A stretch of 64,000 nt of DNA from Chloroflexota bacterium (GTDB taxonomy: Bacteria; Chloroflexota; Anaerolineae; Anaerolineales; Anaerolineaceae): contig JAMCRR010000035.1 of the NCBI GenBank assembly GCA_023381565.1, forward strand, positions 87,034 to 151,033, given 5' to 3'. A program made the translations under genes and the position numbers. Below are positions 1-7,155 of this stretch, one piece after another (the first letter of the stretch is position 1; every line of letters starts with the position of its first letter). The notes beneath the pieces are model-generated. The model did not search any database and was not told the DNA's origin. It saw only the letters and a program-made list of their open reading frames with translations.

Positions 1-220
1 TACAATCGATCAGGCCATCCAGAAGGGACAGCAATATCTGGATGCATACCTGTCTGGAGCCGTACTGCAATCAGATGGGACGAGTTTCTACGGACATTAC
101 ACTTTTGATTTCAAGGTCAACAACCAGGTCGCTGGGATGCTGAGCGTCAATGGCTTCGACGGCAGCGTCTGGGTTCACACCTGGCATGGTCAGTTTATTG
201 CCGAGCAGGAAGTTCAATAA
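1..220 (+). CDS. C-terminal end of a small protein of unknown function (partial)
   Basis: An open frame enters from the left edge and ends at TAA 218-220, giving the last 73 residues. The residues include a helix rich in Gln and Lys (about 1-20) followed by alternating strand-like segments with Tyr, Phe and Trp. The pattern resembles small PepSY-like or peptidase-propeptide-like secreted proteins, but the start lies outside the window and I cannot name a family. It is followed by a hairpin terminator, so it ends its own transcript before the sigma-factor gene. Confidence 0.6.
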   Translation, partial: TIDQAIQKGQQYLDAYLSGAVLQSDGTSFYGHYTFDFKVNNQVAGMLSVNGFDGSVWVHTWHGQFIAEQEVQ

Positions 221-247
221 TCCGGAACGAAATATTGTAGTTCGGGT

Positions 248-290
248 GGACAGGCGTGAAAAATTTTCCGCCTGTCCATTGTCCATTTTT
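248..290 (+). terminator. Rho-independent terminator of the partial gene
   Basis: A 9-bp perfect stem (248-256 with 269-277, GGACAGGCG and its complement) continues inward as an A/T-rich helix, and a T-run follows near 286-290. It lies 28 bp after the stop of the partial gene and about 100 bp before the sigma-factor start. Confidence 0.6.
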
Positions 291-388
291 AAAAACTCCA
301 CAGGTCGAAAGGATTTTTCTATCAAAGTAATGAATTGGGTAAATTACCCGTATCTCCAGACGCTATTTGGCGTCATAAAGGTAAAGGG

Positions 389-937
389 ATGAATCCAGAA
401 ACCAGTTTACTTGAACAGGCACGATGTTTTGACCTGACAGCACTGGGGGAAATATACGACTGTTACAGTCCAGGTGTATTTCGCTATGCCATCCGCCTCC
501 TGGGCCAGACCGATCTGGCAGAAGAGTGTGTTGCTGAAACCTTCAGCCGCTTTCTTAAAGCATTGCACAATGGCGGCGGTCCAAAGGATTATCTGCAGGC
601 CTATCTTTACCAGGTGGCTCATCACTGGATCACCGATTATTACCGCCGCCAACCTCTTCCCACCTTACCATTAGACGAGGAAATCGTAGACGAAAAAGAT
701 AATCCCTCAAAAACTGCCGCTGAAAACATTGAGCGCGAGCGAGTCAGGGCGGCGCTTCTGAGCCTGACGCCAGAACAACGCCAGGTAGTCATTTTGAAAT
801 ACCTGGAAGGTTGGGAGAATGAAGCGGTAGCCGTTCATTTAGAAAAACCAGTCGGTTCAATTAAAGCCCTTCAGCACCGGGCATTAGAGGCGCTCCGCCG
901 GATACTGCTCCCTACCAGGGAGGAATCGTATGAATAA
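389..937 (+). CDS. ECF-type RNA polymerase sigma factor
   Basis: Sigma-70 family protein of 182 residues. Region 2 (about residues 20-85) has the recognisable helix around LAEECVAETFSRFLKAL and an aromatic YLYQVAHHWITDYYR stretch. Region 4 (about 120-175) has SLTPEQRQVVILKYLEGWENEAVA followed by the GSIKALQHRALEALRR recognition helix. The start is ATG 389 because GGTAAAGGG precedes it; a longer frame from TTG 335 has no better ribosome site. The stop overlaps the next gene by 8 bp, so the two are translationally coupled. The partner is a DUF5667 protein rather than a classical anti-sigma zinc-finger protein. Confidence 0.9.
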   Translation: MNPETSLLEQARCFDLTALGEIYDCYSPGVFRYAIRLLGQTDLAEECVAETFSRFLKALHNGGGPKDYLQAYLYQVAHHWITDYYRRQPLPTLPLDEEIVDEKDNPSKTAAENIERERVRAALLSLTPEQRQVVILKYLEGWENEAVAVHLEKPVGSIKALQHRALEALRRILLPTREESYE

Positions 938-1958
938 CATACCTGATGAGAAGGATTTCGAAATTGTGTCCCAGGTTATGAAGCTCCGCGAGGTAAACGA
1001 GCGTAACCCACATGCGTTTGCGGAAGGGAGAGCAAAATTCCTGGCAGAAGCACAGACGTACTCTTTGCCCGTATCCAGACAACCTGAACGGCGTCATATA
1101 GAGTGGAAGAACATATTCTCTAGAAAAGGATTTCCTAAAATGACTACTGTATCCACTCTGCTCGTGATTTTTTCGTTATTGTTTGGGGGAACGGGGGCGA
1201 CCGTCGTTGCAGCACAAAGCAGCCTTCCAGACCAACTCCTATATGGAGTAAAGCTGGCCAGTGAAGACGTTCGCACGGGCCTGACAACGAACAACCAGAC
1301 TCGCCTGGACCTGGCGACCAATTTTGCCGACGTCCGTTTGGACGAAATTCTCCAGCTTGTTGCTCAAGGGAAACCCATTCCATCATCTGTCTGGGATCGG
1401 TTGGTTGCGCAATATGATCTTGCTCTGAGCACGGCTGCCTTATCGGATGACACCCAATTAAACCGTGATTTACTTCAAATCCAGGCCAGGATTGCTGTGA
1501 ATCTCGAGAAGCTGGCTGGGCTTTCCGGCAACAGCCAATATAACAGTGCGGCTTTGCAAACCCTCACTGCCCTGCAAAATGACCTGCAGCTCATTGCATC
1601 TGGATTGCAAGATCCAGGGACCTTCCGCCAATATATGGGAATGGGCCGGCATAACCAGGGCTGGCAAACGACCCCATCCGTGCCTTCAGTATCAGGCACC
1701 CCGATGTCCACACTTCAATCTCGCACGCCCATGTGGCGAGCAACCGATAATCACGGTGGGTATATGATGACGCCCTGGCCGAATTCAACGACACATCCCC
1801 AATCACCCATGATGACTCCTGTGCCAGGCTCTATGCACAATAATGATCCATGGATGGGTTCACCGACCCAAAAGCCGAACAATCAATGGCACGATGGCGG
1901 AATGTGGGGAGGCAGCTCAGGTGGAATGGGTGGTGGGATGGGCGGGGGACATCACTAA
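930..1958 (+). CDS. DUF5667 membrane-anchored protein, putative anti-sigma partner
   Basis: 342 residues. The N-terminal 65 residues look cytoplasmic, followed by one membrane segment (about 70-95). A DUF5667-like helical region (about 98-215) holds the typical PDQLLYGVKLASEDVRTGLT signature. The last 115 residues are a low-complexity Met/Gly/Pro/His/Thr-rich tail ending in Gly-Met-Gly and His-His, which could bind metal. ATG 930 lies inside the sigma gene, so the pair is coupled. DUF5667 proteins commonly sit next to ECF sigma factors in Actinobacteria and Chloroflexota; that it restrains the sigma factor is an inference from position. The Met/His tail next to a metal-resistance cluster is suggestive only. 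Confidence 0.8.
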   Translation: MNNIPDEKDFEIVSQVMKLREVNERNPHAFAEGRAKFLAEAQTYSLPVSRQPERRHIEWKNIFSRKGFPKMTTVSTLLVIFSLLFGGTGATVVAAQSSLPDQLLYGVKLASEDVRTGLTTNNQTRLDLATNFADVRLDEILQLVAQGKPIPSSVWDRLVAQYDLALSTAALSDDTQLNRDLLQIQARIAVNLEKLAGLSGNSQYNSAALQTLTALQNDLQLIASGLQDPGTFRQYMGMGRHNQGWQTTPSVPSVSGTPMSTLQSRTPMWRATDNHGGYMMTPWPNSTTHPQSPMMTPVPGSMHNNDPWMGSPTQKPNNQWHDGGMWGGSSGGMGGGMGGGHH

Positions 1959-1982
1959 GATTCAATAGTTCGATCGAGACCG

Positions 1983-2016
1983 ACAGCCCAGGCGCAAGCC
2001 TGGGCTGTTTGATTTT
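1983..2016 (+). terminator. Rho-independent terminator after the sigma/DUF5667 pair
   Basis: Perfect 11-bp stem (1983-1993 with 1998-2008) closed by a GCAA tetraloop and followed by TTGATTTT. It lies 25 bp downstream of the DUF5667 stop. Confidence 0.85.
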
Positions 2017-2051
2017 CTAAAGGCTTTTGGCTAAATAAATCGATATTTCTC

Positions 2052-2080
2052 TTGACAGAAAACAATGGCCGAGATATACT
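2052..2080 (+). promoter_or_regulatory. Sigma-70-type promoter of the metal sensor gene
   Basis: TTGACA (2052-2057), 17-bp spacer, TATACT (2075-2080). Transcription should begin near 2087, only 2 bp before ATG 2089, so the transcript is leaderless or nearly so. An upstream ATG at 2065 lies inside the spacer and cannot be the start if this promoter is used. Confidence 0.75.
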
Positions 2081-2084
2081 GTGA

Positions 2085-2108
2085 ATATATGAACACTGAT
2101 TCATACAT
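2085..2108 (+). promoter_or_regulatory. SmtB/CzrA-type operator
   Basis: Inverted repeat ATGAA-N6-TTCAT (2089-2104). Three of the four next outer base pairs also match, giving a 24-bp site. This is close to the TGAACA-type operators known for SmtB, ZiaR and CzrA. It covers the transcription start and start codon of the adjacent ArsR-family gene, which implies metal-relieved autorepression. Confidence 0.7.
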
Positions 2109-2430
2109 CAACCTCCTGGAACAGCACCAGCTCAACACCGTTCCGCTCGAAGAATCGGTCGCGGATCGCCTGGCAGAACTCTTCGGCGCTCTGAGTGATT
2201 CCACCCGGTTGCGCATTATTTCTGTTTTACTGCGTGGAGAGCTGAACGTGCAGCAGATCAGTGAGAGTGTGGGAATGAGCCATTCGGCAGTTTCTCACCA
2301 GCTGCGCGGCTTGCGTCAGTTACGCATCGTGCGGGTGCGGAAGCAAGGCCGGTTGGCTATTTACTGTCTGGACGATACGCATATCGCCGAGTTGTTCCTG
2401 CGTGGTTTGGATCATGTCTGCCATGAATAA
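2089..2430 (+). CDS. ArsR/SmtB-family Zn/Co-sensing repressor, CzrA-like
   Basis: Winged-helix repressor of 113 residues from ATG 2089. The DNA-recognition helix reads MSHSAVSHQLRGLRQLRIV, very similar to SmtB and CadC, followed by the wing RVRKQGRLAIYCL. The C-terminal helix carries Asp-x-His-(10)-His-x-x-His. These are the alpha-5 ligands of the CzrA/SmtB class of Zn(II)/Co(II) sensors, with His in the last position as in CzrA. The alpha-3N cysteines of CadC are absent (ELNVQQ). It precedes a small membrane protein and a P1B-4 metal ATPase, the expected target. The identity as a Zn/Co sensor is inferred from ligands and operator. Confidence 0.88.
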   Translation: MNTDSYINLLEQHQLNTVPLEESVADRLAELFGALSDSTRLRIISVLLRGELNVQQISESVGMSHSAVSHQLRGLRQLRIVRVRKQGRLAIYCLDDTHIAELFLRGLDHVCHE

Positions 2431-2701
2431 GGCGATATCTCCTTACCGGCGGTTTGTGATCATTCTGCTGTGGCTCTTGCTGATCTGCCTGGCAGTTCAC
2501 TTCTTGAACGATTTGCAGACCGGTCGGGTTGACTTGATGGGAAGCGTTATCAGGGTATGCAATAATGCTATTCATTCTGGCCTGCTGGCTGTTGTTATCT
2601 CTCCTATCATCCTGATGGTTCTGGCCCTGAAATTGTTGTTTATGCCCCGCCTATTTTCTCATTCTGGTTTTCTTCCTGTACCCATTCTCCCACCTAAATA
2701 A
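2414..2701 (+). CDS. Small two-TM membrane protein of unknown function
   Basis: About 95 residues from ATG 2414 (ATG 2423 is also possible); it overlaps the end of the repressor gene and so is probably co-translated. Two hydrophobic segments (about residues 14-34 and 55-80) flank a short polar loop. No metal-binding motif is obvious. Its place between a metal sensor and a metal ATPase suggests an accessory role in efflux, but no family is recognised. Confidence 0.55.
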   Translation: MSAMNKAISPYRRFVIILLWLLLICLAVHFLNDLQTGRVDLMGSVIRVCNNAIHSGLLAVVISPIILMVLALKLLFMPRLFSHSGFLPVPILPPK

Positions 2702-2795
2702 ATTTAAAAAGAGCGGTGAGTTATGCAGTACCGGCGCCATTTCAACGCGCCTGGTCGATTGTTGATGTCTTTGGAATTACATTAAGGATAGAGGT

Positions 2796-5213
2796 ATGGC
2801 TGAAAAAGTCGTAGAACTTGCGGTTCCGCTGCTGCTGCCAGAGCAGGACGGGTGTGACCAGTGTATAGAACAACTTCTGGCTCGTTTACTCGCTCATAAA
2901 GGGATCCTCCAGGCGCACCTTCATAAAGATCACGATCCGGTGGAACTATGTATCCACTATGATCCCAACCTGGTATCCCTCGCCGCGGTCAAGCGTATCG
3001 CGCAAACAGCCGGCGCCGAGCTGCGCAATGGTTATCGCCATGAAGAGATCCCCTTTGTGGGACTGGACAGTGCGGATGCTGCCGTTTCCCTGACTCAAGA
3101 GCTTGAACACATGCAGGGGATGCTGCATGCCAGCGTCAGCTACGCTTCCGGGCTGGCATTCGTCGCCTTTGATACGAAAAACCTCTCGCTTGTCCAGATT
3201 CAGAAGTCCATGCAGCGTTATGGTGCTCGCCCCGTTACCAGGGCAGCGTTTGAGGGGAAAGAAGCTGAGCACGAACACGAACATGACCATGGCGGAGCCC
3301 CTGCATTCCTGCCGCACTGGATGCAAGAACGCTGGTCGCTCATCCTGGTTGGGGTTGGGGGCCTCCTCCTTCTCCTCGGGTGGATCGGGGAACAATTTTT
3401 TGGGTGGCCAGCCGGTGTGACCCTGATCCTCTTTCTGCTTTCCTATGTTGCCAGCGGGTACGACCCGGCGCAGCATGCTCTTCCAGCGTTGCTGCGGGCC
3501 AAGTTCGACACGGATGTCTTGATGCTAGCCGCTTCAATTGGCGCCGGCATACTCGGTCAATGGGCGGAGGGAGCCTTCCTGCTCTTTCTGTTCGGTCTGG
3601 GGCACGCCGGCGAACATTACGCTCTCGACCGGGCCCGAAACGCCATCCACGCTCTAGGCGAGTTGATGCCCAAAACAGCCCGGGTCCGGCGCGGTGACCA
3701 AATTGTTGAGGAAGCCGTCGATCAACTAACCATCGGTGACCTGGTTGTCATCCCGCCTGGCGACCGCATTCCGGTGGATGGATTGGTTACACAGGGTATG
3801 AGTGTTGTAGATCAAAGTCCGATCACTGGCGAATCCTTACCTGTGCAAAAGAAACCACAGGATGAGGTATTTGCTGGGACGATCAACCAGGAGGCTGCGC
3901 TAGATGTGCGTGTAACCCGCCTGGCCAAAGACACCACGCTTAGTAGAGTGATGAACATGGTGGCGGAAGCGCAGGCGCAGCAAAGCCCGACCCAGCAGTT
4001 TACCGACCGGTTTACCGTCCGTTTCGTCCCCGCTGTGCTGGTGTTAGTGGTGTTGGTTGCAGTGGTTCCCCCGCTGGTGGGCTGGATGCCGTTCTCGCAA
4101 AGTTTCTACCGCGCCATGCTGCTTCTGGTCGCCGCTTCTCCATGCGCGCTGGCCATCGGCACGCCAGCGGCGGTCCTATCTGGGATTGCCCGGGCGGCTC
4201 GCAGCGGCGTGTTGATCAAAGGCGGGGTTCACCTGGAGAATCTGGGCCGGCTCAGCGTGATCGCATTTGACAAAACTGGCACGCTGACCGAAGGTCGCTT
4301 CCAGGTAACAGATGTGGTTCCGCTAAATGGGACTCAGCCGGAAGTAGTGCTGCGTTTGGCTGCGGCCGTTGAGCAGCAATCGAACCATCCGCTGGCGCTG
4401 GCGATCGTGCGGGCAGCTCAAGCACAAAAGCTGACCCTTCCAAAGGCAGATGGTTTGGAGAACGTTCCTGGGCAGGGTGTGCGCAGTCAAGTAGACGGTC
4501 AACCGGTTTGGATCGGTTCGCTCAAGCTGTTTGAAGAAACCGGTGGAAAGGCCATTTATGAAACCGTGCGCCAGACGGTCGCACGGTTGGAGAGCGAAGG
4601 ACGAACCACCATGACCGTCAGTCGCAATGGAGTGTATCTTGGGGTATTGGCCCTGTCTGACGTGCCTCGTCCTGCCGTGGCAAAGGTTCTGTCGCGCCTA
4701 CGGAATCTAGGCATTCAGCGGTTGGTGATGCTGACGGGCGATAACCCGGAGGTGGCTGGCCGGATTGGTCAGGCAGTTGGCGTAACTGAGGTCAAGGCCT
4801 CCCTGCTGCCGGAAGATAAACTGGGCGCGATCCAGAATCTGCAGAAGGAATATGGCGCGGTTGCCATGATCGGGGATGGGGTCAATGACGCGCCGGCATT
4901 GGCTACCGCTACGGTGGGAATTGCCATGGGCGGTGCGGGAACCGCTGTCGCGCTGGAGACGGCGGATGTGGCGTTGATGGCCGACGACCTGAGCAAGCTG
5001 CCCTTCGCGGTCGGCCTGAGCCGCGCCAGCCGGTCGATTATTCAGCAGAACCTGGCGATTTCCCTGGGGGTGATAATCCTGCTCATCATCACCTCCGTAC
5101 TGGGCCTGGTGCAGTTGGGCTGGGCAGTAGTAGCGCATGAAGGCAGCACCGTTCTGGTCGCCTTGAATGCGCTTCGCCTGCTCGGGTATCAGCTGCCAAA
5201 AGAAATTGTCTGA
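2796..5213 (+). CDS. P1B-4-type heavy-metal transporting ATPase (Co/Zn/Fe exporter)
   Basis: 805 residues. Two N-terminal HMA-like domains: the first keeps a CxxC (GCDQC, about residue 20), the second lacks it. A His/Glu-rich linker (EHEHEHDH, about 150-160) precedes the membrane part. The ATPase motifs TGES (about 344), DKTGT (about 492), the SNHP loop and GDGVNDAP (about 693) are intact. The membrane metal site is SPC (about 448) instead of CPC, and the last helix carries HEGST with Asn and Arg (about 781). SPC plus HEGG/HEGS is the signature of P1B-4 pumps such as CoaT, CtpD and HMA1. It exports divalent metals and is probably controlled by the CzrA-like sensor just upstream. Confidence 0.93.
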   Translation: MAEKVVELAVPLLLPEQDGCDQCIEQLLARLLAHKGILQAHLHKDHDPVELCIHYDPNLVSLAAVKRIAQTAGAELRNGYRHEEIPFVGLDSADAAVSLTQELEHMQGMLHASVSYASGLAFVAFDTKNLSLVQIQKSMQRYGARPVTRAAFEGKEAEHEHEHDHGGAPAFLPHWMQERWSLILVGVGGLLLLLGWIGEQFFGWPAGVTLILFLLSYVASGYDPAQHALPALLRAKFDTDVLMLAASIGAGILGQWAEGAFLLFLFGLGHAGEHYALDRARNAIHALGELMPKTARVRRGDQIVEEAVDQLTIGDLVVIPPGDRIPVDGLVTQGMSVVDQSPITGESLPVQKKPQDEVFAGTINQEAALDVRVTRLAKDTTLSRVMNMVAEAQAQQSPTQQFTDRFTVRFVPAVLVLVVLVAVVPPLVGWMPFSQSFYRAMLLLVAASPCALAIGTPAAVLSGIARAARSGVLIKGGVHLENLGRLSVIAFDKTGTLTEGRFQVTDVVPLNGTQPEVVLRLAAAVEQQSNHPLALAIVRAAQAQKLTLPKADGLENVPGQGVRSQVDGQPVWIGSLKLFEETGGKAIYETVRQTVARLESEGRTTMTVSRNGVYLGVLALSDVPRPAVAKVLSRLRNLGIQRLVMLTGDNPEVAGRIGQAVGVTEVKASLLPEDKLGAIQNLQKEYGAVAMIGDGVNDAPALATATVGIAMGGAGTAVALETADVALMADDLSKLPFAVGLSRASRSIIQQNLAISLGVIILLIITSVLGLVQLGWAVVAHEGSTVLVALNALRLLGYQLPKEIV

Positions 5214-5223
5214 TGGGAGCGCC

Positions 5224-5859
5224 ATGAATAACGCTTCAAACCTCAAGATTTACCGGCGCTTTGCTCCAATCTATGATCACTTGATGCGCTCCTGGACGGC
5301 TGTGCCACGGCGGAAAGCGATCGAACTGCTCGAACTGAAACCCGGTGAGCAACTGCTCATCCCAGGTGTTGGGACTGGGCTGGATTTGCCCTATCTCCCT
5401 GACGGCGTCTGCGTCATTGCGATGGATCTCAGCCCGGCCATGCTAAAGCAAGCGCGGAACAAATGCCAGGAACCGGTTGGTTTCAGTATCATGGATGGTC
5501 AGGCGTTGGCGCTGCCTGATGGCTGTTTTGATGCAGTGCTGCTAAATCTGATCCTGTCCGTCGTTCCTGATGGCCCAACCGCGATGCAGGAAGCCTGGAG
5601 GATTTTGAAACCGGGAGGGCGTGCGGCGATCTTCGACAAGTTTTTGCCGGAAGGAAACCGTCGTTTAGGCCTCCGGCGCCTCGCGGGTTGGCTGATCCGT
5701 CAAATCGGCACGGATCCCAACCGCCGGTTTCGTGAAATGATCCAGAACATTCCGGGCGCCCTGGTGCTGGTCGATGCACCTTCCCTGCTGAACGGGCTGT
5801 ACCGCTTGATTCTCATGACAAAACCAATAGATACCGTAGAACGAGGAGCCCATGAGTAG
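5224..5859 (+). CDS. Class I SAM-dependent methyltransferase, PmtA/UbiE-like
   Basis: 211 residues from ATG 5224, chosen over an upstream in-frame start because GGGAGC precedes it and the family normally begins with a Tyr-x-x-x-Ala-Pro-x-Tyr-Asp helix. Motif I reads PGVGTGLDLPYLP, the acidic motif II follows as VIAMDLSP, and the post-I region is FDAVLLNLILSVVPDG. The closest general match is to phosphatidylethanolamine N-methyltransferases and UbiE-like enzymes; the substrate is not determined. A second copy lies at 9108-9802 with the same motif order. It overlaps the next methyltransferase gene by 8 bp. Confidence 0.8.
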   Translation: MNNASNLKIYRRFAPIYDHLMRSWTAVPRRKAIELLELKPGEQLLIPGVGTGLDLPYLPDGVCVIAMDLSPAMLKQARNKCQEPVGFSIMDGQALALPDGCFDAVLLNLILSVVPDGPTAMQEAWRILKPGGRAAIFDKFLPEGNRRLGLRRLAGWLIRQIGTDPNRRFREMIQNIPGALVLVDAPSLLNGLYRLILMTKPIDTVERGAHE

Positions 5860-6529
5860 AAGCATGATGCTTTTCCTGGCGATTGGGGTGCCCGTTCTAT
5901 CATTGTTATTAGCCTGTTTGGGCGTCGCGACGTTGGCGGTCAATCTCACCGGATGGATCCTGTTGGTGATCGGGATCGCATTTGTGGCTGGGCCGATCCT
6001 ATACTATTCGCGCTCAGGGCAACCTTACTGGCTGTCGAGCGGCGGAAGGGTCTCTCAAGAAGAAAAAGGAGATATCTCTTTCTGGCTCATCTTGCCCGGT
6101 TTTCTGCTCGTGTTCTTTGGTTCACCTCTAGAATTCTCATATCTGCCGGTTACGATCGCTCGGAATATTGCCCTGGAAGGTTTGGGTCTCCTCCTATTCA
6201 GCCTGGGATTGGGGCTGTTCATCTGGGCCCGGCGAACCGCGCAAGACCAGTATTCCGGGCATATTCAGATTAAAGTCGATCATATCCTGGTGAAAACCGG
6301 ACCTTACCGCTATGTGAGACATCCAGCCTACAGCGGCTACCTGCTGATGTCACTCGGCATTGCGATCGGATATTCCAGCATAGTCGGGGTAACATCTGTC
6401 CTGCTGCTCCTTTTGCCAGGGATCCTGTACCGCCTGCGCCTGGAGGAGAAATTCCTATCAGACCGGTTTCCAATGGAATACAGGCAATATGCGCAAAAAA
6501 CAGGCTGTTTGTTTCCAAAGATGAGGTGA
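5852..6529 (+). CDS. Isoprenylcysteine/phospholipid methyltransferase-family membrane protein
   Basis: 225 residues with several membrane segments (two in the first 65 residues, others at about 75-95 and 105-130). The C-terminal ICMT/PEMT signature is clear: LVKTGPYRYVRHPAYSGYL, then a LEEKFL and a YRQYAQKTG segment. Enzymes of this fold methylate prenylated cysteines, phospholipids or other membrane substrates. It is coupled to the upstream soluble methyltransferase, so a shared lipid-methylation job is possible. A related protein lies in the Tad operon at 27510-28070. Confidence 0.82.
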   Translation: MSRSMMLFLAIGVPVLSLLLACLGVATLAVNLTGWILLVIGIAFVAGPILYYSRSGQPYWLSSGGRVSQEEKGDISFWLILPGFLLVFFGSPLEFSYLPVTIARNIALEGLGLLLFSLGLGLFIWARRTAQDQYSGHIQIKVDHILVKTGPYRYVRHPAYSGYLLMSLGIAIGYSSIVGVTSVLLLLLPGILYRLRLEEKFLSDRFPMEYRQYAQKTGCLFPKMR

Positions 6530-6536
6530 ATCTACA

Positions 6537-7124
6537 ATGAAAACTGCATCCATTTCAAAGGAACCCAAAATAAAAAAATTTTTAATTTTCCTGACAATAA
6601 TTGCGTTATGGATACCATTTGTAACCGTTTCTGCGCATGAAACGACCATAAAAACAGCGAATCCGGCAGTCAACGCTATTCTAAAAGAAGCCCCATTTGA
6701 AGTGCGATTGGTTTTTACAGATGAGATTTCGCCGGATGGCAGTTCAATTCACGTTTCCGATGCCAATGGAAAGAAAGTGGATCTGGGAAATAGTGGTTTG
6801 GATTTGAACGACCCGGATCATGTAACCCTGGTTGTCAAACTCCCTGTATTACCGACTGGAGTCTACCGTGTTGATTGGGAGATCAAGCTGATAGATGGCG
6901 ATTCAACCGTAGGTGATTATTTCTTTGGTATTGGCAATGTAATCTTGCCAACTAAAATGCCTGAGACTGAACCAACGACGGAAGCCGAGGTAGGCATCAC
7001 TACCCCCACGACAACCGCCCCCTCATCCACAACCTATATGCCAGCGGGTTGGATTGGTGTAGTAGGGATTGGACTTGTATCGATAGCCGGACTGATCATT
7101 TTTATTTCCCGTAAGAGAAAATAG
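6537..7124 (+). CDS. CopC-domain copper-binding protein with C-terminal anchor
   Basis: 195 residues. Signal peptide (about 1-35) ending before His-Glu, a mature N-terminus typical of CopC, where an N-terminal His binds Cu(II). The CopC domain (about 36-140) has the expected DEISPDGSSIHV strand and the DGDSTVGDYFFGIG end. A Thr/Pro-rich linker leads to one membrane helix (about 168-188) and a positively charged tail, so the domain is held outside the membrane. It starts 7 bp after the preceding gene and is followed by a CopC-CopD fusion, which fits copper binding and uptake at the cell surface. Confidence 0.88.
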   Translation: MKTASISKEPKIKKFLIFLTIIALWIPFVTVSAHETTIKTANPAVNAILKEAPFEVRLVFTDEISPDGSSIHVSDANGKKVDLGNSGLDLNDPDHVTLVVKLPVLPTGVYRVDWEIKLIDGDSTVGDYFFGIGNVILPTKMPETEPTTEAEVGITTPTTTAPSSTTYMPAGWIGVVGIGLVSIAGLIIFISRKRK

Positions 7125-7155
7125 GGGTTGATGTGAAAGCCAAAGAGGATATTTG

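Noticed and set aside
335-388. Longer N-terminus for the sigma factor from TTG 335
   Set aside because: No ribosome site and no sigma-like residues in the extra 18 codons; ATG 389 is better placed.
2946-3476. 176-codon minus-strand open frame inside the metal ATPase gene
   Set aside because: Antisense shadow of a conserved gene; translation has no family features.
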